DNA from: an uncultured Lachnospiraceae bacterium
GTDB taxonomy: Bacteria > Bacillota > Clostridia > Lachnospirales > Lachnospiraceae
Direction of reading: 5' to 3'
DNA: 14,106 nucleotides
NCBI GenBank assembly: GCA_902803355.1
Contig: CADCPP010000034.1
Span: 1 to 14,106 of the forward strand
Shown: in pieces, positions 1-6,607 of the stretch
Layout of the letters: every line of letters starts with the position of its first letter
Numbering within the stretch: the stretch's first letter is position 1
Program-made: the position numbers and the translations under genes
The notes under the pieces: model-generated
Database searches by the model: none
What the model was told of the DNA's origin: nothing
Seen by the model: only the letters and a program-made list of their open reading frames with translations

Positions 1-176
1 CCAATATCGCCAAGAAGTCGGGACTGAGCTTCTGGCAGTACATCCCGACCCGCCCGCTCAGCATCGTGATGATCATCCTGATCCTGCTGGCTTTGCTGTC
101 TCCGCTGCTGTCGAAGTCGATCAGCAAGAATTATGAGAAGAAGCACGGCAAGATCGATGCGGCGGAAGACGACTGA
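1..176 (+). CDS. tctA: TctA-type TTT permease, C-terminal fragment
   Basis: Only the last 57 codons are present; the frame is open from the window edge (first full codon at 3) to TGA at 174-176. The fragment reads a short polar stretch, then RPLSIVMIILILLALLSPLL, a hydrophobic segment that would form the final membrane helix, then a charged tail rich in Lys, Glu and Asp. An 'RP[LI]S' followed by a last helix is typical of the C-terminus of the large TctA subunit of tripartite tricarboxylate transporters, the roughly 500-residue inner-membrane subunit. The TctC-type binding protein immediately downstream supports this strongly. By family, the complex takes up a carboxylate using an ion gradient; the substrate cannot be told. 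The identification rests on a short tail plus context, so another membrane transporter is possible. Confidence 0.72.
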   Translation, partial: NIAKKSGLSFWQYIPTRPLSIVMIILILLALLSPLLSKSISKNYEKKHGKIDAAEDD

Positions 177-199
177 GTCTTCTGAGAATAGAAAAAAAC

Positions 200-228
200 T
201 TGAAAAGTTTTTCCTGAAGCGTTATAAT
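200..228 (+). promoter_or_regulatory. Near-consensus sigma-A-type promoter for the TctC-like gene
   Basis: TTGAAA at 200-205 and a perfect TATAAT at 223-228 are separated by 17 bp. Transcription would start near 235, about 50 nt before the ATG at 287. The binding-protein gene can therefore be made independently of the upstream permease. The -35 lies in an A/T inverted repeat (194-201 / 205-212, 3-nt loop) that might weakly terminate upstream transcription. A small GGGG/CCCC hairpin (229-232 / 239-242) would lie at or near the 5' end of the transcript. Confidence 0.75.
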
Positions 229-286
229 GGGGAAAGAGCCCCTGAGTGAGAACTCTATATCTATTTTTCTTTAAGGAGGAAGCACA

Positions 287-1282
287 ATGAAGAAATTTGT
301 TGCCATCATTCTGTCGCTGCTCATGATTCTCAGCATGACTGCATGCGGCGGAAATTCCGATGCCCAGAAATGGCCTAAGAAGGGCAGCTCCATCGAGATC
401 ATCGTCCCGTTCGCTGCCGGCGGCGCCATGGACCTTTCGGCCCGTCTGACCGGTAGGTATCTGGAGAAGTATCTCGGCGTGACCGTGACCATCAACAACG
501 TTGAAGGCGGCGCCAACTGGACCGGCTATGAACAGATCGAGAAGGCGGAAGGCGACGGCTATATCCTCGGCTTTGCGAACTATCCCGGCCAGGTCGGCGG
601 TTACCTGGATCCTTCCAAGAAGCGCACGGAGACCTTCCGTTCCTTCACCAACATCGCGAACATCGTTCACGACCCGGGCATCATCGTTGTCAAGGAAGAC
701 AGCCCTTACAAGACCCTTCAGGATCTGCTTGATGCTGCCAAGGCCGGCACTGTGCTGAACGTCGCGACCGGCGGCGGCAACGGTTCCGATGACGATACCC
801 TTGTTCGTCTGATCAACCGTGCGATGGGCAATGAAAACCTGAACAGCCTTAAGAACGAAAACGACAAGAACGCGAAGGCTGCTCTGCTGGGCGGCGAAGC
901 TGACCTGCAGGCCTGCAACGTCTCCAACTACTGCAAGACCTACAAGAGCACCGGCCAGACTGACTCCGTCCGCGTGCTGGCGATCTTCGACCAGAAGAAG
1001 CAGGATCTGATGCCCGACATCCCTACGATCGACGAACTGAACATCCCTGAACTGAAGGGCCTGTACAGCTCCTCCGACCGCGGCCTGATCGCAACCAAGA
1101 ACCTGGATCCCGCTATCGTCCCGATCATCGTTGATGCTCTGAAGAAGACGCAGGCCGATGCCGACTTCATCAAAGACGCTACTGAACAGGGCATGGCCAT
1201 CAACATGCTGTTCGGCGATGATTTCAACAAGTTCATCGAGAACGTTGAAAAAACCATTAAAGATCTGAAGATCTATGAATAA
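287..1282 (+). CDS. tctC: TTT substrate-binding lipoprotein (TctC/Bug family)
   Basis: A 331-residue exported solute-binding protein. Residues 1-19 are a lipoprotein signal (MKKF, hydrophobic core) ending in SMTAC, so Cys20 would be lipidated and the protein held on the outer face of the membrane; Met at -3 of the lipobox is slightly unusual. The mature protein begins with a short Ser/Asn/Asp/Lys linker, then IIVPFAAGGAMDLSARL (38-54), the characteristic start of the Bug fold, with a later GGGNGSDDDTLVRLI stretch like the family's second ligand-binding loop. Length matches the family (about 320-330). The start is fixed by the signal peptide and by AAGGAGGA at 273-280, 6 nt upstream. It has its own promoter at 200-228 and tandem terminators after it, so it is probably a single-gene transcript. 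Codon choice is strongly biased to AAG, AAC, ATC and CTG, suggesting high expression. The ligand is unknown; Bug proteins bind many carboxylates. No TctB gene is visible. Confidence 0.9.
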   Translation: MKKFVAIILSLLMILSMTACGGNSDAQKWPKKGSSIEIIVPFAAGGAMDLSARLTGRYLEKYLGVTVTINNVEGGANWTGYEQIEKAEGDGYILGFANYPGQVGGYLDPSKKRTETFRSFTNIANIVHDPGIIVVKEDSPYKTLQDLLDAAKAGTVLNVATGGGNGSDDDTLVRLINRAMGNENLNSLKNENDKNAKAALLGGEADLQACNVSNYCKTYKSTGQTDSVRVLAIFDQKKQDLMPDIPTIDELNIPELKGLYSSSDRGLIATKNLDPAIVPIIVDALKKTQADADFIKDATEQGMAINMLFGDDFNKFIENVEKTIKDLKIYE

Positions 1283-1311
1283 TCAGATCTGAAAACCCTG
1301 AACAGGGAAAG

Positions 1312-1344
1312 AAGGTCCCCGGCTTCAGGCCGGGGATCTTTTTG
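1312..1344 (+). terminator. Intrinsic terminator after the TctC-like gene
   Basis: A 7-bp perfect GC stem (CCCCGGC 1317-1323 with GCCGGGG 1329-1335, loop TTCAG) is extended by A/T and G-U pairs on both sides to about 12 bp and followed by TTTTT at 1339-1343. This is a textbook Rho-independent terminator, 30 nt after the stop codon. Confidence 0.92.
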
Positions 1345-1355
1345 TTTGGAGAAGC

Positions 1356-1394
1356 GCTGCAGGGCCAAACATTTTGCGCCTGCAGCCTTTTTTT
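1356..1394 (+). terminator. Second, tandem intrinsic terminator
   Basis: GCTGCAGG (1356-1363) pairs with CCTGCAGC (1379-1386) across a 15-nt loop, followed by seven T residues (1388-1394). It lies directly before the purine promoter and gives tandem insulation of the purine operon from the transporter locus. Confidence 0.82.
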
Positions 1395-1396
1395 AT

Positions 1397-1425
1397 TTGA
1401 CATTAAAGGCCCCCTGTGCTATTTT
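1397..1425 (+). promoter_or_regulatory. Promoter of the purine operon (extended -10)
   Basis: TTGACA (perfect -35) at 1397-1402, a 17-bp spacer, then TATTTT at 1420-1425 preceded by TGC (1417-1419), an extended -10 element that would compensate for the imperfect hexamer. The predicted start is near 1432, giving a leader of about 135 nt before the purE ATG. No other convincing promoter is seen before 13.8 kb, so this probably drives the whole pur cluster. Confidence 0.7.
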
Positions 1426-1444
1426 TTTTCTGTACCCTTTAAGA

Positions 1445-1541
1445 CGATGCGGGACATCGGCAAGGCACATGATGGAAGGATAGATGATCCCGGCAAATCA
1501 GACACGAAGAGGTCCTGTTTTTTGCCGGATTTTTGTTTTTT
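1445..1541 (+). promoter_or_regulatory. purE leader with intrinsic terminator (candidate attenuator)
   Basis: CCGGCAAA (1490-1497) pairs with TTTGCCGG (1521-1528). The loop is closed further by CAGAC/GTC-TG pairs, and the stem is followed by ATTTTTGTTTTTT (1529-1541), a convincing terminator before purE and after the promoter. Upstream, CGATG/CATCG (1445-1449 / 1455-1459) forms a small hairpin. CGGCAA at 1458-1463 can instead pair with TTGCCG at 1522-1527, the terminator's 3' arm. This gives mutually exclusive antiterminated and terminated folds. I recognise no purine, ZTP, PRPP or THF aptamer consensus. Regulation by attenuation is inferred; the trigger is unknown. Confidence 0.65.
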
Positions 1542-1567
1542 CGAGAGGAAGACTGAGAGGAGAAAAG

Positions 1568-2050
1568 ATGAAAAAAGTCGGAATCGTGATGGGCAGCAAA
1601 AGCGATCTTCCCGTTGTGGAGAAAGCGGCCGGCGTGCTGAAGGAGTTTGGCATTCCCTGTGAGATGCACATCTATTCGGCGCACAGGACCCCGGATGAGG
1701 CCAGAGACTTTGCGCGGAACGCGAAAGAAAACGGTTTCGGCGTGATCATTGCGGCGGCGGGGATGGCGGCCCACCTGGCAGGCGCCATAGCGGCGAACAC
1801 GACGCTTCCCGTCATCGGCATCCCCTGCAAAAGCGCGGCGCTTGACGGCCTGGACGCCCTGCTGTCCACGGTGCAGATGCCTTCCGGCATTCCCGTAGCC
1901 ACCGTCGCGATCGACGGCGCAAAGAACGCAGGCTTCCTGGCGGCCGAGATCCTGGCGGTCTCGGACGAAGCTCTTGCGGCGGCGCTCTCGGATTACCGCG
2001 CGCGTCAGGCGGCGGAGATCCTTGAAAAGGATAAGGAGCTAAACCCCTAA
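1568..2050 (+). CDS. purE: PurE, N5-carboxyaminoimidazole ribonucleotide mutase (class I)
   Basis: A 160-residue cytosolic enzyme making 4-carboxy-AIR (CAIR) in the purine pathway. Visible motifs are GSKSDLP (9-15), the active-site SAHRTP (37-42, His39), GMAAHLAG with the TTLPVIGIP strand, and LSTVQMPSGIPVAT. SAHRTP plus the GMAAHL loop is the class I pattern, whose substrate is N5-CAIR made by PurK; class II AIR carboxylases have a different SAHK-type motif. The start chosen is ATG 1568, 5 nt after AGGAG (1558-1562), because family homology begins there. The frame stays open upstream to 1484, but that part would run through the leader terminator. It is the first gene of the operon. No purK is in the window. 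The C-terminal tail is short and charged, as usual. Confidence 0.96.
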   Translation: MKKVGIVMGSKSDLPVVEKAAGVLKEFGIPCEMHIYSAHRTPDEARDFARNAKENGFGVIIAAAGMAAHLAGAIAANTTLPVIGIPCKSAALDGLDALLSTVQMPSGIPVATVAIDGAKNAGFLAAEILAVSDEALAAALSDYRARQAAEILEKDKELNP

Positions 2051-2135
2051 ATACTGCCGGCAGACGGCAGAACACACGATCTTAAGCAATTCACACCCAT
2101 TCAGCATATCATCATTCACCAAACTGGAGGCGATC

Positions 2136-2816
2136 ATGGAACTTATTTACACCGGCAAGACCAAAAATGTTTACGCAATGGAAAACGGCAACTACCTTCT
2201 GAAATTCAAGGATGACTGCACCGGAAAAGACGGCGTGTTCGATCCCGGCGAAAACAGCATCGGCCTGACGATCGAGGGCGTTGGCGATGTGAACCTGCGC
2301 ATGTCGATCTATTTCTTTGAGAAGATCAACGCGGCCGGGATCCGTACGCACTTTGTGAGTGCCAACTTAAACGATACCACCATGGAGGTGCTTCCGGCGA
2401 AGGTGTTCGGCAAGGGCCTTGAGGTCATCTGCCGCTACAAAGCCGTGGGAAGCTTCCTGCGCCGCTACCGTGATTATGTGGAAGAAGGCGCGGATCTGCC
2501 CGCCTATGTGGAAATGACCTTCAAGAACGATGCTCTCGGCGATCCGCTGGTCACGAAGGACGGCCTGATCGTGCTCGGTGTGATGAGCGCGGAGCAGTAC
2601 GACGCCATCAAGGAAGAGACCCAGAAGATCACGGCCATCGTGGCGGAGGAAATGAAGGCCCGCGGCATGGAGCTGTATGATATCAAATTCGAATTCGGCT
2701 ACGACGCAAACGGCGACGTGATGCTGATCGACGAGATCGCCTCTGGCAACATGCGTGTGTATAAGGATGGCAAGTATATCGACCCCATGACGCTCTCTGA
2801 GCTCTTCTTTGCCTGA
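2136..2816 (+). CDS. purC: PurC, SAICAR synthetase
   Basis: A 226-residue enzyme that joins aspartate to CAIR with ATP to give SAICAR. It begins directly with the YTGKTKNVY loop (5-13), the ATP-binding start of the family, followed by LLKFKDD. The substrate-binding signature appears as EVICRYKAVGS (96-106), then YDIKFEFG (181-188), LIDEIASGNMRVY (197-209) and a C-terminal DPMTLSELF. Length is close to the usual 230-240. The ribosome site is GGAGG at 2126-2130. The 85-nt gap after purE holds a small hairpin (2054-2059 / 2065-2070) without a T tract, so the genes are probably cotranscribed. The stop codon overlaps the next start as TGATG. Confidence 0.96.
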   Translation: MELIYTGKTKNVYAMENGNYLLKFKDDCTGKDGVFDPGENSIGLTIEGVGDVNLRMSIYFFEKINAAGIRTHFVSANLNDTTMEVLPAKVFGKGLEVICRYKAVGSFLRRYRDYVEEGADLPAYVEMTFKNDALGDPLVTKDGLIVLGVMSAEQYDAIKEETQKITAIVAEEMKARGMELYDIKFEFGYDANGDVMLIDEIASGNMRVYKDGKYIDPMTLSELFFA

Positions 2817-4240
2817 TGGGCGGCTTCTTCGGCGCGGTATCCAAAAGAGATATCGTATTGGATGTTTTTTTCGGGACAGATTATCACTCACATCTGGGGA
2901 CCCGCTATGCCGGCATGGCCGTGTGGAATGAGAAGGGCTGCAAGCGCCAGATCCATACCATCGACAACACGCCGTTCCGGACCAAATTTGAAAAAGACCT
3001 GGCAGATTTTTCCGGCTGCTGCGGCATCGGCTGTATCTCGGATACGGATCCGCAGCCGCTTCTCGTGCGCTCAAAATTCGGGACCTATGCCATCGTTACG
3101 GTGGGGGTCATCAATAATGCCGAAAAGCTGGTGCAGAGCTGCTTTTCAGAGCACAGTCTGCAGTTTATGGTCAACAGCTACGGCGATGTGAACCCGACGG
3201 AGCTGGTGGCGGCGCTCATCAACGAAGAAGATTCCCTGACAGAGGGGATCCTCAGGGCGCAGGCGCTGATCGACGGGTCCATGACCATGCTGATCATGAC
3301 CGGTCCGGGCGAGATCATTGCTGCCAGAGACCGCGTGGGGCGCCTTCCCGTGCTCATCGGACGGAACGAGGAAGGCTGCTGCATCTCCTTCGAGAACTTC
3401 GCCTACGATAAGCTGGGCTACCATGACGCGTATGAGGTGGGGCCGGGCGAGATCGTCAAGGTGACGCCTGAAGGATGGGAGACCCTGTCTCCCGCGGGAG
3501 AACAGATGAAGATCTGTGCCTTCCTCTGGACCTATTACGGCTATCCGAATTCGCGCTATGAGGGCATGAACGTAGAGGTGATGCGCTACCGGAATGGCGC
3601 TCTGCTCGCGCAGCAGGACGAAGCGCGCGGCGGGATCCCGGAGGTCGACTGCATTGCCGGGATGCCGGATTCCGGCGTGCCGCATGCCATCGGCTACGCA
3701 AATAAGGCGGGCATTCCCTTTGCCAGACCCTTCATCAAATATACGCCTACCTGGCCGCGTTCCTTCATGCCGGCCACGCAGGACGTGCGCAATCAGGTCG
3801 CCAAAATGAAGCAGATCCCGGTACCGGAGCTGATCGAAAACAAGAAGATCCTTTTCGTGGACGATTCCATCGTGCGCGGAACGCAGGTCCGGGAGACCGT
3901 GGACTTCCTGCGGGAGTGCGGCGCGGCCGAGGTGCATATGCGCTCTGCCTGCCCGCCCATCATGTATAACTGCAAATTCCTGAACTTCTCCCGCAACAAC
4001 GCGGATACGGACCTGCTGGCGCGAAAGACCGTGCAGGAACTGGAAGGCGATGCGGGGAAGGAACATCTGGATGAATACGCGGATGCCGGAACGGAGCGCG
4101 GACAGTGCCTCTTAAAGAGCATCTGCGAAAAGATCGGCTTTGCCTCTCTGGCCTATCAGTCGTTAGACGGTCTGCTGGAGGCGATCGGGATCGATAGGGA
4201 AAAGGTCTGCACCTATTGCTGGACCGGAAAGGATCTGTGA
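2816..4240 (+). CDS. purF: PurF-type amidophosphoribosyltransferase with degenerate glutaminase domain
   Basis: 474 residues; the committed step, PRPP to phosphoribosylamine. The C-terminal phosphoribosyltransferase half is intact: PRPP loop VDDSIVRGT (348-356), PDSG and TPTWPRSFMP. Cys234, Cys386 and Cys465-x-x-Cys468 match the spacing of the four Fe-S ligands of the Bacillus-type enzyme. The N-terminal Ntn-glutaminase fold is recognisable (MGGFFGAV; HSHLGTRYAG in place of HRGQEGAG), but the nucleophile Cys1 is Gly and the first Cys is residue 42. By eye, the counterparts of E. coli Arg73, Asn101 and Asp127 are also missing (GIGCISD, VTVGVINNA, NPTELV). It may therefore use free ammonia or a partner's glutaminase. 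The start overlaps the purC stop (TGATG) with no clear Shine-Dalgarno, implying translational coupling. It is surely PurF-family; amide donor use is inferred. Confidence 0.92.
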   Translation: MGGFFGAVSKRDIVLDVFFGTDYHSHLGTRYAGMAVWNEKGCKRQIHTIDNTPFRTKFEKDLADFSGCCGIGCISDTDPQPLLVRSKFGTYAIVTVGVINNAEKLVQSCFSEHSLQFMVNSYGDVNPTELVAALINEEDSLTEGILRAQALIDGSMTMLIMTGPGEIIAARDRVGRLPVLIGRNEEGCCISFENFAYDKLGYHDAYEVGPGEIVKVTPEGWETLSPAGEQMKICAFLWTYYGYPNSRYEGMNVEVMRYRNGALLAQQDEARGGIPEVDCIAGMPDSGVPHAIGYANKAGIPFARPFIKYTPTWPRSFMPATQDVRNQVAKMKQIPVPELIENKKILFVDDSIVRGTQVRETVDFLRECGAAEVHMRSACPPIMYNCKFLNFSRNNADTDLLARKTVQELEGDAGKEHLDEYADAGTERGQCLLKSICEKIGFASLAYQSLDGLLEAIGIDREKVCTYCWTGKDL

Positions 4241-5277
4241 TGACAAAGTCTCATTCCTCATCTTACGCGGCGGCGGGCGTAGATATCGAAGCCGGCTACA
4301 AGGGCGTAAAGCTCATGAAAAAGCATGTGGGGCGGACGTTTATCCCCGGCGTGCTTTCGGATATCGGCGGCTTCGGCGGGCTCTTTGCTCCGGAGATCTC
4401 CGGCATGGCAAAGCCGGTGCTGGTCTCCGGAACGGATGGCGTGGGCACCAAGCAGAGGATCGCGCAGCTGATGGATAAGCACGACAGCGTGGGCATCGAC
4501 TGCGTGGCCATGTGCGTGAACGATATCATCTGCTGCGGGGCAAAACCCCTGTTTTTCCTGGATTATATTGCCATCGGGAAAAATATTCCGGAAAAGGTGG
4601 CGGAGCTTGTCGCAGGCGTTGCGGAAGGCTGCGTGCAGGCAGGCTGTGCGCTGATCGGCGGCGAGACGGCGGAGCATCCCGGCACCATGGGCGCGGATGA
4701 CTACGACCTTGCCGGCTTTGCGGTCGGTCTGGTGGATGAAGAGAAGATCCTGCAGAAAGAAAAGATGCAGGCGGGGGACGTGGTCCTTGCGCTGCCCTCA
4801 AGCGGGATCCATTCGAACGGCTACTCGCTGGTGCGGAAGGTCTTGGATATCGAGAATGCGGATCTTTCCGCCTACGTGCCCGAGCTTAAGACTACGCTCG
4901 GCGAGGCGCTGCTTACCCCCACGAAGATCTATGTGAAGGCGGTGCTGGCGGCGATTGAGGCTGCCGACGTCCGCGGGATCAGCCACATCACGGGCGGCGG
5001 TTTTTACGAAAACATCCCGCGCTGCATCCCGGACGGGCTAGGCGCGCGGATCGAAAAGGCGGCGGTGAAAACACCGGCCATCTTCAAACTGCTGCAGGAA
5101 AAAGGAAATATTCCGGAGCGGGATATGTTCAACACCTTCAATATGGGCGTGGGCATGATCCTGGTGGTGTCTCCGGAGACGGCAGATAAGGCGGTGGCGG
5201 CGCTGCGGGCGCAGGGCGAGGAGCCGTATGTGCTCGGCGAGATCACTGCTTCAGAAGAAAAGGTAGTCCTGTGCTGA
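4240..5277 (+). CDS. purM: PurM, AIR synthetase (FGAM cyclo-ligase)
   Basis: 345 residues. It closes the imidazole ring, converting FGAM and ATP to AIR. Motifs are SYAAAGVDIEAGYKGVKLMK near the N-terminus, SGTDGVGTK (63-71), the MCVNDIICCGAKPLFFLDY helix, LIGGETAEHPG (138-148), LPSSGIHSNGYSLVRK, and the C-terminal HITGGGFYENIPR and FNMGVGM segments: the full AIRS N- and C-domains. The start is ATG 4240, which shares its A with the purF stop (TGATG) and has AAAGGA about 7 nt upstream. An in-frame ATG 8 codons earlier (4216) lies inside purF and is less likely. The length fits the family (about 340). Confidence 0.96.
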   Translation: MTKSHSSSYAAAGVDIEAGYKGVKLMKKHVGRTFIPGVLSDIGGFGGLFAPEISGMAKPVLVSGTDGVGTKQRIAQLMDKHDSVGIDCVAMCVNDIICCGAKPLFFLDYIAIGKNIPEKVAELVAGVAEGCVQAGCALIGGETAEHPGTMGADDYDLAGFAVGLVDEEKILQKEKMQAGDVVLALPSSGIHSNGYSLVRKVLDIENADLSAYVPELKTTLGEALLTPTKIYVKAVLAAIEAADVRGISHITGGGFYENIPRCIPDGLGARIEKAAVKTPAIFKLLQEKGNIPERDMFNTFNMGVGMILVVSPETADKAVAALRAQGEEPYVLGEITASEEKVVLC

Positions 5278-5280
5278 GAG

Positions 5281-5298
5281 GCTCCCTTTTGAGGGAGC
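5281..5298 (+). repeat. GC-rich intergenic hairpin after purM
   Basis: GCTCCCT (5281-5287) pairs with AGGGAGC (5292-5298) around a TTTG loop. It starts 3 nt after the purM stop and has no following T tract, so it is more likely an RNA-processing or stability element, or the remnant of a REP-like repeat, than a terminator. Confidence 0.55.
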
Positions 5299-5340
5299 TC
5301 CCGATGAAGCGGACATAAAGGGAAAAACGGAGGAGGCCTT

Positions 5341-5946
5341 ATGGGTAAAAAGATCATTTCCGGGATCGCGGCGGGGCTGTGCATCAGCCTTGGCGGCGCG
5401 GTCTTTCTGGCCTGCGAGAACAAGGTGGTCGGCGCGGTAGCGTTTACCATCGGCCTTTTGAGCATCTGTTACTACGGGCTTTCCCTCTATACCGGAAAGG
5501 TCGGGTATCTCTTTGAAAAGCATGATGGGGAAGCGCTTTCCGTGCTGTTTCTGGGGCTTTTCGGCAACCTGATCGGAACGCTTATCTGCGGCCTTGCCTT
5601 GCGGCATGCCCTGCCGCAGATCGCGGAAAAGGCGGAGACCATCTGCGCCGCGAAGCTGGAGAAGGAGGCCTTTACGGTCTTCCTGCTTGGGTGCTTCTGC
5701 GGCATTCTGGTCTATATCGCGGTGAATCTGTACCGGGATAAAAAGACGGTCCTGGGGATCCTTATCGGTATCCCGGTGTTTATCTTAAGCGGCTTTGAGC
5801 ATTCGGTCGCGGACATGTTTTATATGGCGGCGGCCGGGCAGTTTACGCTTCGGGCGCTTGTTTTTATCCTGCTGGTCATTGCCGGAAACAGCGTGGGGGC
5901 GCTCGTTTTTGACCGCCTTCTTGCCGGCGCCGGCGTGAAGAAATAA
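5341..5946 (+). CDS. Formate/nitrite transporter (FNT) family channel
   Basis: A 201-residue membrane protein with six predicted helices (about 5-24, 28-48, 64-87, 111-131, 137-165, 170-195), the FNT topology. The omega-loop after helix 2 reads LYTGK, with Thr51 where FocA has its conserved Thr91. Helix 5 carries SGFEHSVADMFY (150-161), with His154 matching FocA's central-pore His209. GNSVGALVF in helix 6 is the usual GN motif. It is about 70 residues shorter than FocA, through short termini and loops, but all six helices are present. The start follows GGAGGAGG (5329-5336). It lies between purM and purN, inside the operon. Formate is the source of 10-formyl-THF for PurN and AICAR transformylase, so formate import (or release of excess) for purine synthesis is the natural inference; nitrite, hydrosulfide or another small anion cannot be excluded. 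Confidence 0.88.
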   Translation: MGKKIISGIAAGLCISLGGAVFLACENKVVGAVAFTIGLLSICYYGLSLYTGKVGYLFEKHDGEALSVLFLGLFGNLIGTLICGLALRHALPQIAEKAETICAAKLEKEAFTVFLLGCFCGILVYIAVNLYRDKKTVLGILIGIPVFILSGFEHSVADMFYMAAAGQFTLRALVFILLVIAGNSVGALVFDRLLAGAGVKK

Positions 5947-5954
5947 GCAGGCAG

Positions 5955-5974
5955 CTTCCCCCATCCGGGGGAAG
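5955..5974 (+). repeat. GC-rich intergenic hairpin before purN
   Basis: A perfect 8-bp stem, CTTCCCCC (5955-5962) with GGGGGAAG (5967-5974), loop ATCC, 8 nt after the FNT gene's stop and just ahead of the purN ribosome site AGGAGA (5978-5983). No T tract follows. It could slow decay of the upstream mRNA or modulate purN initiation. Confidence 0.6.
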
Positions 5975-5991
5975 ATGAGGAGAGAGACGAT

Positions 5992-6603
5992 ATGAAGAGG
6001 ACAAGGATCGCCGTTCTGGTCTCAGGCGGCGGCACCAACCTGCAGGCGCTGATCGATGCGCAGGAAGCGGGAAGGATAAGCAGCGGAGAGATCGTGCTGG
6101 TGATCTCCAATAAGGAAGGCGCCTACGCGCTGCAGCGCGCGGAAAAGGCAGGGATCCCGGCGCGCACCATCACGAAAAAGGCCTGCGGCTCGCAGGAGGC
6201 TTTCGAGGCCGCGCTGCAGGCTGCACTTGAGGAAGCCGGCGCGCAGCTGATCATTCTGGCCGGGTTCTTAAGCATCCTGAGCGGCGATTTTACCGCGAAA
6301 TGGCCGGAGCGTATCATCAATGTGCATCCCGCGCTCATCCCGTCCTTCTGCGGGAAAGGCTACTACGGGCTGAAGGTGCATGAGGAGGCGCTTCGCTACG
6401 GCGTGAAGGTGACCGGCGCGACGGTGCATTTTGTCAATGAGGTGCCGGATGGCGGGCGCATCCTTTTGCAGAAGGCTGTGGAGGTGAAAGAGGGCGATAC
6501 GCCCGAGATCCTTCAGCGGCGCGTCATGGAGGAAGCGGAGTGGATCCTGCTGCCGAAGGCGGCAGAGATGGTCTCCGCACAGATCCTTAAGGAAGAAAAA
6601 TGA
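5992..6603 (+). CDS. purN: PurN, GAR transformylase (10-formyl-THF dependent)
   Basis: 203 residues. It transfers the formyl group of 10-formyl-THF to glycinamide ribonucleotide. It opens with the nucleotide-binding VSGGGTNLQAL (10-20). The catalytic set is visible: Asn110 and His112 in INVHPALIPSF, and Asp153 in NEVPDGG, matching E. coli Asn106, His108 and Asp144. The GKGYYGLKVHE stretch (121-131) is the variant found in many Gram-positive PurN proteins in place of PGLHTH. The length is typical. The start follows AGGAGA at 5978-5983. It directly follows the formate-family channel, consistent with a one-carbon sub-cluster. The formate-dependent PurT alternative is not needed here. Confidence 0.95.
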   Translation: MKRTRIAVLVSGGGTNLQALIDAQEAGRISSGEIVLVISNKEGAYALQRAEKAGIPARTITKKACGSQEAFEAALQAALEEAGAQLIILAGFLSILSGDFTAKWPERIINVHPALIPSFCGKGYYGLKVHEEALRYGVKVTGATVHFVNEVPDGGRILLQKAVEVKEGDTPEILQRRVMEEAEWILLPKAAEMVSAQILKEEK

Positions 6604-6607
6604 CCGG

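Noticed and set aside
194..212. A/T hairpin after tctA as a terminator
   Set aside because: The stem is almost all A-T with a 3-nt loop and no separate T tract; it overlaps the -35 of a convincing promoter, so at most it terminates weakly.
1261..1290. Inverted AGATCTG / CAGATCT repeat around the tctC stop codon
   Set aside because: Short, partly coding and not followed by a T tract; the real terminators lie just downstream.
1469..1483. Tiny leader peptide ATG ATG GAA GGA TAG in the pur leader
   Set aside because: Only four codons, poor spacing to AAGG, and no run of regulatory codons, so ribosome-mediated attenuation is not supported.
1484..1567. An N-terminal extension of purE by 28 codons (ATG at 1484)
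   Set aside because: It would translate the leader terminator region, has no family similarity, and a good ribosome site and homology start point to ATG 1568.
4216..4239. Earlier in-frame ATG for purM inside the end of purF
   Set aside because: No ribosome site suits it, the extra residues resemble no PurM start, and ATG 4240 forms the same TGATG overlap as purC/purF.
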